Assembly (NCBI GenBank): GCA_964440605.1
Contig: CAYTSW010000104.1
Location: forward strand, 1 to 10,097
Reading direction: 5' to 3'
From: CAYTSW01 sp964440605
GTDB taxonomy: Bacteria; Planctomycetota; Phycisphaerae; Phycisphaerales; UBA1924
Length of the DNA stretch: 10,097 nucleotides
How positions within the stretch are numbered: position 1 is the first letter of the stretch; every line of letters starts with the position of its first letter. Positions 1 through 6,275 of the stretch are shown here, one piece after another. The position numbers were made by a program, and so were the translations under genes. The notes under the pieces are model-generated. The model searched no databases, was not told the DNA's origin, and was given only the letters and a program-made list of their open reading frames with translations.

Positions 1-54
1 GGCATACGAGATCGTTTCACGTGACTGGAGTTCAGACGTGTGCTTTTCCGATCT
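1..54. other. Illumina TruSeq index primer/adapter (assembly contaminant)
   Basis: Bases 1-12 match the inner end of the Illumina P7 flow-cell primer (GGCATACGAGAT). Bases 13-20 (CGTTTCAC) are an 8-base index whose reverse complement, GTGAAACG, corresponds to TruSeq index 19. Bases 21-54 match the TruSeq read-2 adapter, beginning GTGACTGGAGTTCAGACGTG and ending CCGATCT, with one mismatch (T instead of C near base 45). Genomic sequence therefore begins at base 55. The adapter supplies the artificial stop codon of the histidine kinase reading frame that runs leftward into it. This is a match to known library chemistry from memory, and the length and order of parts make chance very unlikely. Confidence 0.98.
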
Positions 55-2362
55 CGCCCGCCCCCCCGCGTTCGTCGGACGATTCCCTGGCGGTCTCTCG
101 CGACGTATCGCCCGGCGTCGACTCCTCCCACGTCAGCTCGACGCCCGCCTGCGCGCCGTCGCGGACCTGCTTCCAGCGGATGGCCAGTCGGCCGCGCTCG
201 TCGCGCAGCGCGCCGTGCTTGGTGGCGTTGGTCGCCAGTTCGTGCACCGCCATGTGCATCGCCAGCGCCTGCTTGGGGCGCAGTTCGAGGTCGGGCCCCT
301 CGACGGCCAGTTGCTTCGGAAAGGCGAGCCGCGGCCCCAGCTCGGTGCGCACGATCATCCGCAGCGCCACGCCCTCCCAGTCGGTCGCCGTCAACAGGCC
401 GTGCGCCGTCGCGATGGACGACAGCCGCTCCTGGAAGCTCTTCGCGAACGCGGGCAGGTCGTTGGATCGCCGGATCGTCTGCTGCGCGATGGCCTGGATC
501 ACCGCGACGGTGTTCTTCACGCGGTGGTTGAGCTCGGCCATCACCGTGCGCAGGTGCTCCTCGTACCGTTTGCGCTCGGTGATGTCCATGTTGACGCCCG
601 ACATCGCGATCGGCCGACGGTGCTCGTCGCGGATCACCTCGCCGATGCTCTGCAGCCAGCGGACCGAGCCGTCGGGCAGCACGATCCGAAAGTCCACTTC
701 GAACTCCTCGCCGTCGTCGGCGAGGCTTGCCTCGGCACGCTCGACGAAGCGCGCCGCATCATCGGGGTGCAGGCTCTGCCTGAAGATCGTCTCGCAGTCG
801 GCGCCGGCGCGCGGCTCGCGCCCGAAGAGCTGCCACATCACGTCGGACCAGACGGTCGTTCCGGTGTGCAGGTCGCGCTCCCAGACGCCCACGCCGCCGG
901 CCTCCTGCGCTCGGCGCGACCGCCGCTCGCTCTCGGCCAGCGACGCCTCGGCCCGGCGCTGGTCGGTGATGTCGCTCGTGATGCCCCCCACCGCATAGAC
1001 CCGCCCGTCCTCGCCGCGCAGCGGGAACTTGATCGACATGAAGTGCCGGTCGCCATCCTCCGAGGGCATCACCTCCTCGAAGCGCATCGTCTCGCCGGAT
1101 TCAGAGACCAGCCGATCGTTCTTCCGGAACGCTGCCGCCACGTTGCGCGGCAGGATCGACGCGTCGGACTTGCCCAGCATCTCGTCTGGAGAGATCCCGA
1201 CCAACTCCGCGACGTATCGGTTGACGATGACGTATCGCCCCTCGAGGTCCTTCGCGTACACCGCCACGTCGGCGTTGTCGATCACGGCCCGGAAGCGATC
1301 CTCGGTCACGCGGCGCGCGCGCTCGGTGCGCTTCCGCTGCGTGATGTCCTGCAACACGCCCACCAGACGGGCACCATGGTCACCCTCGACGCGCCGCCCG
1401 TGGCTGGAGAACCAGCGCTCCTCACCGCCGGCGGTGACGACGCGGAACTCGGCGCTGTACGCCCCGCCGTCGGGCCGCAGCGCGGCCTCGAGCCCGGCTC
1501 GCACCCGATCGCGGTCCTCCTCGTGCACGAAATCCAGGAACGTGTCGGGGTCGACCTCGTGGGGCGAGACGTGCAACAGGCTGTATACCCGCGCGTCCCA
1601 GTAGTTCTTTCCCGTCGTCGGGTCGTACTCCCACACACCGGCGTGGGCCGCCTCCAACGCCAGACTCAGCCGCTGCTCGCGGTCGCGCTGGGCGATCTCC
1701 GCGCGGCGCTGCTCCGTGACGTCGCGCACCACGCCGACGAGGCAGCGGCGACCATCGCATTTGTCGTCGTGGAACCGACCGAACATCTCCAGCCAACGCC
1801 ACACACCGTCCGACTGTCGGCGGACTCGAAAGAGGCTGTGCACCGCGTCGTTCTCGCTCCACACGCCTTGAAGCTCGCGCTGCAGGCGCGGGGCGTCGTC
1901 GGGATGGCAGAAGTCGCGAAGGAACTCTTCNNNNNNNNNNNNNNNNNNNNNNNNNNNNNNNNNNNNNNNNNNNNNNNNNNNNNNNNNNNNNNNNNNNNNN
2001 NNNNNNNNNNNNNNNNNNNNNNNNNNNNNNTCGTCGTGGATGCGGATCAGCTCGTCGTAACGCACGCGCTCACCCCGCCGCGCGCGCTCGAACGCCTCGC
2101 GCAGCCGCGCCTGCACCGGCTCGCTGTAGCTCCACCAGGAGCAGTCCCAGAACTTCTTGCCGGTGACCTGCGCTCGATCAACGCCTGTGGCCTCCAGCGC
2201 CGGCTCATTCACCTCCACGAGCGTCCCGTCGAGCGTCAGCACGCCAACGAACGCAAAGAGACTGTCGAGCACCTCGCGCAGCGTCGGCGATTCGGGCGCA
2301 GGGGTCGTCGCCAGCGACCCGCTGCCGTTGCCAACGACGCCTCCATTGGAGTCCATGCCCAT
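55..2362 (-). CDS. Multi-PAS HWE-type sensor histidine kinase, C-terminally truncated and gapped
   Basis: Soluble sensor kinase with no membrane segments or signal peptide. Residue numbers count the N gap as 100 bases. PAS1 is at about 27-110, then the gap (111-144). The second half of a PAS_3-type domain is at 145-220 (HPDD and WRWLEMFG motifs, closing with VVRDVTEQRRAE). Further PAS domains lie at about 227-345, 350-465 and 470-595, each ending in a D-I-T-(E/Q/D)-(Q/R)-x-R linker. The dimerisation/phosphoacceptor segment follows, with the presumed phospho-His at 613 in ELNHRVKN. The N box HELATNATKHGAL starts at 707, and W745-x-E747 fits the HWE family's W-x-E signature. The G-box part of the ATPase domain is missing because the contig ends; the apparent last residues (about 770-776) and the stop are adapter. 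The ATG at 2362 is preceded by GGAGAGG seven bases upstream, which fixes the start. It would autophosphorylate on cytosolic signals and pass phosphate to a response regulator that is not in view. It lies 152 bp downstream of the ExbD operon, so linkage is possible but unproven. Confidence 0.9.
1931..2030. other. 100-N scaffold gap inside the histidine kinase
   Basis: Exactly 100 N, the conventional placeholder for a gap of unknown length. The flanking kinase frame happens to be preserved. On the N-terminal side PAS1 stops in mid-domain (after RIHD); on the other side the sequence resumes in the second half of another PAS domain (before EEFLRDF). Completing PAS1 and starting the next PAS domain normally takes about 90-100 residues, far more than the roughly 33 that 100 bases allow. 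The true missing length is therefore probably about 270-310 bp. Confidence 0.95.
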
Positions 2363-2514
2363 GCGAACGCCTCTCCGTGCCCGCCCCCCGTCAATATCGC
2401 GCTGAACGGCACTTCATCCGACCGCCACGCGTGGTTTAAGAGTAGAGCGACACGCGTCTGCCGGAGGACACATACGCGCATACGGGCACAACATGAACAG
2501 CTCTTCACGCGCTC

Positions 2515-2976
2515 TCACCCCGATCCCGGCGACGTCAATGTCAACGCGCCAAACCCCGCCGAGCGCAGCGTCTCGTACGCGCGGACCGCGTGCTCCCACC
2601 GCGTATCGCGTCGGGGTTGCACCACGATGGGCTGGCCCGCGCCCAGCATGTCCAGCGTCGCCCGGGCCGCCGACGCCAACCCCGCCGCGTCACCGGCGCG
2701 GGCCAACGGCGAGTCCGTCGCGTCCACCGCGTACGCATCGGCGCCCTCACCCACGCTCGTCACCGTCACCGTGATCGGCGTCTCAGGCAACGCGAAGGGG
2801 TCCGCCGGCTCGCTCTTCGGCGCGGGCAACGGCAGGGGCAGGTCGCGCTCCGGGCGCTTGAAGTCCGCGATCAGCACGAAGTAGATCAACAGCAGGAACG
2901 TCACATCGATCATCGGCGTCAGATTGAGCCGCAGCCCCCCGGCAGCGCCGACGCGTTGCGCGTGCGATCGCCCCAT
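2515..2976 (-). CDS. ExbD/TolR-type biopolymer transport protein, second copy (ExbD2)
   Basis: A 153-residue ExbD/TolR protein with a short cytoplasmic N terminus and a single transmembrane helix at about 21-38 (starting LNLTPMIDVTFLLLIYF). The conserved proton-carrying Asp is at 24, matching Asp25 of E. coli ExbD. A proline-rich stretch (LPLPLPAP) leads to a periplasmic domain of about 90 residues that ends in the usual ExbD pattern (VVQPRRDTRWEHAVRAYETL). ATG 2976 overlaps the TGA of the upstream exbD by one base (TGATG). A strong Shine-Dalgarno, GGGAGGTGG, lies about eight bases before it, so this gene can be initiated independently as well as by coupling. In the family, ExbD dimers sit inside an ExbB pentamer and couple ion flow to a periplasmic partner. 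The copy is clearly different in sequence from its neighbour, so a heterodimer is plausible. It is the last gene of the operon; no clear terminator follows. Confidence 0.93.
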   Translation of the reverse strand: MGRSHAQRVGAAGGLRLNLTPMIDVTFLLLIYFVLIADFKRPERDLPLPLPAPKSEPADPFALPETPITVTVTSVGEGADAYAVDATDSPLARAGDAAGLASAARATLDMLGAGQPIVVQPRRDTRWEHAVRAYETLRSAGFGALTLTSPGSG

Positions 2977-3434
2977 CACGGCCCACCTCCCGACGTCGTC
3001 CCGTGGCGCACCGACACCAGCCGCACGCTCGGCAGCCCCGCATCCGCCAGCGCGCGGAGCACCGGGTGGACGCGTCCGTACGCCGCGCCGCGATCGGCCC
3101 GCAGGGCCACGCCCGCGTCGCGCGCCGCCGGGTCCGTCGCGACCGCCTGCGCGATCCTCGCGCGTCCCTCGGGCGTGTCCGGGAAGCGTCGCGTGCCGAG
3201 GCGGAGCGTGCCGTCGGTCGCCACCTGCACCGTCACCGTCTCGACGTCCAGCGGGCGCGTTTCGGCGTCCGGGGCGGTGCGAGGCGGCTCGAGCTCGACG
3301 CGCTGCTGTCGCGTGATCTGCGCGACGAGCATGAAGAAGACGATGAGCAAGAAGACGATGTCGATCATGGGCGTGAGGTTGAGCAGCCCGCCATCGCCCC
3401 GCGTGCGCGCCAGGATGGAGCCGGGAGCCCTCAC
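2976..3434 (-). CDS. ExbD/TolR-type biopolymer transport protein, first copy (ExbD1)
   Basis: A 152-residue ExbD-like protein. After about 17 cytoplasmic residues comes the motif LLNLTPMIDIVFLLIVFFML, forming the single membrane helix (about 18-40) with the conserved Asp at 25. The periplasmic part (about 45-152) contains the predicted beta-strand run ETVTVQVATDGTLRLG and the C-terminal helix/strand region ending in LVSVRHGTTSGGGP. The start is a GTG at 3434, since no in-frame ATG precedes the transmembrane motif. GTGA overlaps the stop of the ExbB gene by four bases and no good Shine-Dalgarno is visible, which suggests translational coupling. The role inferred from the family is stator subunit with ExbB, using the proton gradient to drive the anchored vWA protein encoded upstream. 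TolR is an alternative name for the same fold; no TolB, Pal or TolA is present in the window. Confidence 0.93.
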   Translation of the reverse strand: MRAPGSILARTRGDGGLLNLTPMIDIVFLLIVFFMLVAQITRQQRVELEPPRTAPDAETRPLDVETVTVQVATDGTLRLGTRRFPDTPEGRARIAQAVATDPAARDAGVALRADRGAAYGRVHPVLRALADAGLPSVRLVSVRHGTTSGGGP

Positions 3435-4207
3435 GCCGCCCCGGCCGTCGAGGCCCGCCGCTCGCGGTCGTCGCGTGCGGGCGTCTCGCCCGGCGCCAAC
3501 GCATCGATGCAGTGCTGGAGCCTCTGGCTGATCTCGACGCTGATCCCCTCGGCGCGCGTGCGCAGCGCCGCGTGCCCCGCCAGCGCCGGGATCGCGACCA
3601 CCAGCCCCCAGAACGTGGTGGTCAGCGCCGTGCCGATGCCCGCAGCCAGGCCGACCGGGTCGGGCGTGCCGCCCGCGACGACGATCTCACGAAACGCGAC
3701 GATCATGCCGTACACCGTGCCGAAGAGGCCGATCATCGGCGCGACATTGCCAATGATGCTCAACGGCTCGAGGCGGCGCAGGCGTCGGAGCAGCACGTGT
3801 TCAACCGCCTGCTCGGCGGCGCGCGTCATGGCCTCTCGTCCGGCGTGGTGCTCCTCGAGCGTGCTCGCCAGCGCCGTTGCGAAGTCGGACCCGCCCTCTT
3901 CCCCGATGGTGCGCAGGCCCGCGACGCTGCGCTTGCCCGCGGCGTTGCGCGCTCTGGCAAGCTGATCCTCGGGCAACGCCGCGCTGCGCCGCGTCTCGTT
4001 CGCCCGCGCGATCAGCAGGCTCACGCACACCGCCGAGAGCGCCAACAGGAACCAGACGATCAGCGAGCCGAGCCACTCCACGGCGCCCGTCACCGGATGC
4101 CGCTGGATGAAGAACGCCTCGGCCAGCGACGTGCGCACCCCGCCCTCGCTCCCGGTGCTCGCCCCACCCCCGACCGACGCCAGAACCGCGATAACGTGCT
4201 CGATCAT
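3431..4207 (-). CDS. MotA/TolQ/ExbB-family proton channel protein
   Basis: A 258-residue inner-membrane channel subunit. Helix 1 is at about 44-67 (WLGSLIVWFLLALSAVCVSL). A cytoplasmic stretch of about 80 residues is rich in charged residues. Helix 2 is at about 148-172 with the family motif PMIGLFGTVYGMI (Thr164 aligns with E. coli ExbB Thr148). Helix 3 is at about 186-212 (IGTALTTTFWGLVVAIPA; Thr198 aligns with Thr181). The Glu that E. coli ExbB carries at 176 is Thr193 here. A cytoplasmic C tail of about 45 residues follows. ATG 4207 overlaps the stop of the vWA gene (ATGA) and has no obvious Shine-Dalgarno, so translation is probably coupled. ExbB pentamers surround ExbD dimers and conduct protons; the adjacent exbD pair supports the same assembly. 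MotA is excluded by the short cytoplasmic loop and the exbD neighbours. ZorA is excluded by the absence of a long C-terminal tail. Confidence 0.93.
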   Translation of the reverse strand: MIEHVIAVLASVGGGASTGSEGGVRTSLAEAFFIQRHPVTGAVEWLGSLIVWFLLALSAVCVSLLIARANETRRSAALPEDQLARARNAAGKRSVAGLRTIGEEGGSDFATALASTLEEHHAGREAMTRAAEQAVEHVLLRRLRRLEPLSIIGNVAPMIGLFGTVYGMIVAFREIVVAGGTPDPVGLAAGIGTALTTTFWGLVVAIPALAGHAALRTRAEGISVEISQRLQHCIDALAPGETPARDDRERRASTAGAA

Positions 4208-5214
4208 CGCCCGTTTGTACCGGATGGCGAGACGTTTGTGGAGTCGATCAGCTCCAGCTCGCGTTCGTCGAGGGTGACGTGCGCGTTCGGCCCGCCGTGG
4301 ATCTGCGCGATGTCCTCCAGCAAGGTGTTCGCCGTCGCCCGTCCGAGCTGCACGGTGTTGATCGTCGTCCTGCGGTCGCCGTCGCGGTCGGTGGGGTTGA
4401 GCATCTCGAGCATGCCCAGGATCTCCTCGGGCGGCGGGGCGTAGTCGCCCAGACACGAGAGATCCGTCGCGAGCAGAAAGATCGCGTCCGGGTTGAGTCC
4501 GACGGCCTTGATCATCGCCTGCGACGGGTCGCACCGTCCCTCGCTGCGCACGGCGCCGATCCACTCCATCAGCGATGCGACGTTGCTCGACGTCGCTCGG
4601 ATCAGCCGCACCTCCCGGTCGCGCTCGGGCTGGAGCGGGTGCGGCGCCGCGCGGTAATCGCCCGCGCTCCCGCCGAAGAGGATCACCTGCACCTCCTGCG
4701 TTGGGTCGAGCCTGGACAGCGAGCGCATGAGCTCGCGCCGGATCGCGGGCAGCGTGCTGACCGTCGAGCCCGAGGCGTCGACGACGTACACGATGGACTG
4801 CGCATCGCTCGACCCGAGCCCGAAGAAGCGGACGCGCGGGAACCGGCGCTCGCGCTGCACGTCTCGCCGCGCCGTCGGGTCAAACGCCGACAGATCGGGC
4901 GTGGGCAGCGGCTCGAGCTCCACGGGCGTGAGCGTCGGCGCCGCGGCGGGCTTGGGCTCGGGCTGCTCCGCCGGCTCCATGACGCGTGCCAGCGTCTCGA
5001 GGCGTGACTCGGGCGGTCCTTCGTAGGTCGCGACGTCGCCCGCGGGCGCCGGGTCGAAGAACGCGACCGTCGACGCCGGGGCGTAGTCCCGCGCGGGCGC
5101 CGCTACGCTCCAGACGATGAAGAACCCGCCCATCAGCAACGCCGCGTGAATCGCCAGCGAGATCAGCCACGGCGCGAGCGACCGCGCCGCCGGACTCGGA
5201 AGACGCGTGCTCAT
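4204..5214 (-). CDS. Membrane-anchored vWA-domain protein with TonB-like N terminus
   Basis: A 336-residue protein. Residues 1-14 are basic/cytoplasmic. A single membrane helix lies at about 15-37 (PWLISLAIHAALLMGGFFIV). Ser19 and His23 are spaced like the Ser16/His20 pair with which the TonB helix contacts ExbB/ExbD. A proline- and glutamate-rich linker (about 78-112, with EPAEQPEPKPAAAP and EPLPTPD) would extend into the periplasm. From about 138 there is a von Willebrand A fold. The MIDAS motif D-x-S-x-S is at Asp146, Ser148 and Ser150 (VVDASGS). The usual MIDAS Thr position appears to be Cys228 (GRCDP), and the third-loop Asp is 251 (ATDLS). Cys228 and Cys254 could form a disulfide. No TonB_C or TolA C-terminal domain is present. 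Both ends overlap neighbours by ATGA. The role is inferred: energised by ExbB/ExbD1/ExbD2, it binds a ligand through the vWA domain. The exact target is unknown. Confidence 0.88.
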   Translation of the reverse strand: MSTRLPSPAARSLAPWLISLAIHAALLMGGFFIVWSVAAPARDYAPASTVAFFDPAPAGDVATYEGPPESRLETLARVMEPAEQPEPKPAAAPTLTPVELEPLPTPDLSAFDPTARRDVQRERRFPRVRFFGLGSSDAQSIVYVVDASGSTVSTLPAIRRELMRSLSRLDPTQEVQVILFGGSAGDYRAAPHPLQPERDREVRLIRATSSNVASLMEWIGAVRSEGRCDPSQAMIKAVGLNPDAIFLLATDLSCLGDYAPPPEEILGMLEMLNPTDRDGDRRTTINTVQLGRATANTLLEDIAQIHGGPNAHVTLDERELELIDSTNVSPSGTNGR

Positions 5215-6056
5215 GCGTCGTCGTCGTGGTGTTCGTCGTCGCGGCGTTTCTTCTTGCCGAACAGCAACGCGTCCACGCTCAGCTTGCCCGCGCCCGTGCA
5301 GAGGACGGCGAAGGCCGCGGCGAAGGTCACCAACTGAAGGAAAAGCTTCTCGTACGCGGGCACATACCGCGTCGGTTCGCCGAGCTGCCACTCTGGTAAG
5401 AAGCCGAGGAAGGCGGTCTCCGAGACGGTCGCCGGCCCGATCTGCGTGAGCCAGATGGCGCCGATCATCACGCCCGCGAGCCCGAGGCCCCAGAGGCGCG
5501 TCAGGAAGCCGATCAGCAGCAGCACGCCGCCGATGAACTCCGTGAGCGCAGCGATCCACGCCAGCGAAAGCAGGATCTGGCCTGTCGTCAACCCGTCGGG
5601 GAAGTAGCCATTCTCGTTCGCTCGTGCCATCACCAGCACCAGCCCGTTCAGGCGGCGGACGGTGTACGTGCCCTCCTCAAAGTCCGCGGCGGTGTACAGG
5701 TCAGGCACGTCCTCCGGCGTCGCGTCCTGGAGACCGTCCTCGATCAGTTCCTCTTCCACCGCCTCGGGCAGCGGCTCGACGTCGGGCTGTGCCGGCGGCT
5801 CGGCCTCCGGGAGCGTCGGTGACGCCGGCTCCTGGTTTTGCACACGCACGACGCGGAAGGCTTGACCCTCGAAGTGGGCCACATCGGCGTCGCCCGGCGA
5901 CAGAAGCCCCAGATTGCCGAGCGTCGCCGCCTGTTCGGGCGACAGCGGCATGTCGGAGTAGAACACCTTGCCGGCGCCGTAGTAGAGGAACATCAGCCCC
6001 AGCGCGATGCGGAGCACGAGGGGAGCGACGTGGTGAGCAAAGGGTCGGCTGCGCAT
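5211..6056 (-). CDS. DoxX-family membrane protein with large inserted acidic loop
   Basis: A 281-residue protein with a DoxX/DoxD-like four-helix frame: helix 1 at about 10-28 (LRIALGLMFLYYGAGKVF), helix 2 at about 159-185 (EFIGGVLLLIGFLTRLWG at its end), helix 3 at about 187-206, helix 4 at about 236-256 followed by the family-like G-x-G-K-x-S-x-D-A-L-L. Typical members are 130-160 residues. The excess is an insert of about 120 residues between helices 1 and 2 containing a Pro/Glu/Asp-rich tract (76-119). If the N terminus is cytoplasmic, the insert is periplasmic, where the vWA domain would be. The tail is KKKRRDDEHHDDDA, basic then His/Asp-rich, possibly metal binding. ATG 6056 has CGAGGAG seven bases upstream, the best ribosome site of the operon's first four genes, and is the operon's first gene. 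Its stop overlaps the vWA start. DoxX proteins are mostly of uncertain function (thiosulfate:quinone oxidoreductase subunit or redox-stress membrane complexes); I do not assign a reaction. Confidence 0.88.
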   Translation of the reverse strand: MRSRPFAHHVAPLVLRIALGLMFLYYGAGKVFYSDMPLSPEQAATLGNLGLLSPGDADVAHFEGQAFRVVRVQNQEPASPTLPEAEPPAQPDVEPLPEAVEEELIEDGLQDATPEDVPDLYTAADFEEGTYTVRRLNGLVLVMARANENGYFPDGLTTGQILLSLAWIAALTEFIGGVLLLIGFLTRLWGLGLAGVMIGAIWLTQIGPATVSETAFLGFLPEWQLGEPTRYVPAYEKLFLQLVTFAAAFAVLCTGAGKLSVDALLFGKKKRRDDEHHDDDA

Positions 6057-6151
6057 ATAAGGACTCCTCGAAGCGGGGGTGGGACGTTCAGATGGTATCG
6101 GACTCTCGCGCGCGGGCCGTCCAACACCTGCCGCTTCCGGGCCTCACCCGC

Positions 6152-6157
6152 TAGGAT
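6152..6157 (+). promoter_or_regulatory. Candidate -10 box of the tRNA-Leu gene
   Basis: TAGGAT matches four of six bases of TATAAT and lies 12 bases before the mature tRNA 5' end, where a -10 box would give a leader of a few bases for RNase P to remove. No convincing -35 box is visible at 16-18 bases spacing. Weak evidence. Confidence 0.25.
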
Positions 6158-6169
6158 CGGCGTGCCGTC

Positions 6170-6253
6170 GCGGGCGTGGCGGAACTGGCAGACGCGCGAG
6201 ATTTAGGTTCTCGTGTCCGAAAGGACGTGCAGGTTCGATTCCTGTCGCCCGCA
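6170..6253 (+). tRNA. tRNA-Leu (anticodon UAG)
   Basis: Eighty-four bases folding as a class II tRNA. The acceptor stem is GCGGGCG with CGCCCGC plus discriminator A. The D arm is GCG/CGC with a GG-containing loop. The anticodon stem is CGAGA/TCTCG with loop TTTAGGT, placing TAG at 6204-6206. The long variable arm is GTCC-GAAA-GGAC, and the T arm is GCAGG/CCTGT with TTCGATT. The long variable arm and discriminator A agree with leucine. The bases after the discriminator are TCC, so CCA is not encoded and must be added by tRNA nucleotidyltransferase. It lies between the divergent DoxX operon and the convergent methyltransferase gene, only 10 bases from the latter's stop. Confidence 0.97.
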
Positions 6254-6256
6254 TCC

Positions 6257-6275
6257 GCGCGCTTCAGACGCGCGC
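6257..6275. terminator. GC-rich hairpin between tRNA-Leu and methyltransferase gene
   Basis: GCGCGC at 6257-6262 can pair with GCGCGC at 6270-6275 across a seven-base loop that contains the methyltransferase stop codon. It is the only strong inverted repeat at this convergent junction and could help end transcription in both directions. No T-run follows on either strand, so a classical intrinsic terminator is doubtful, and GC-alternating repeats arise easily in such GC-rich DNA. Confidence 0.25.

Noticed and set aside
38..2884. A very long plus-strand open frame (over 900 codons) across the kinase region and the N gap
   Set aside because: It is antisense to a kinase with clear PAS, H-box and N-box motifs, begins in adapter and passes through the N gap. 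It shows no protein-family signal; long antisense frames are expected at this GC content.
2515..4207. A Zorya-type (ZorA/ZorB) or other anti-phage defence cassette based on the MotA/ExbB-like gene
   Set aside because: The ExbB-like protein lacks the long ZorA tail, the ExbD-like proteins lack the C-terminal peptidoglycan-binding domain of ZorB, and no helicase or nuclease gene is nearby.
2515..5214. A Tol-Pal system
   Set aside because: No TolA, TolB or Pal homologue is present; the anchored partner ends in a vWA domain.
6100..6169. A promoter pair (TTGGAC with a distant TACCAT) for the DoxX operon on the minus strand
   Set aside because: Spacing of about 21 bases is too long and the matches are poor; the promoter must lie in 6057-6169 but I cannot place it.
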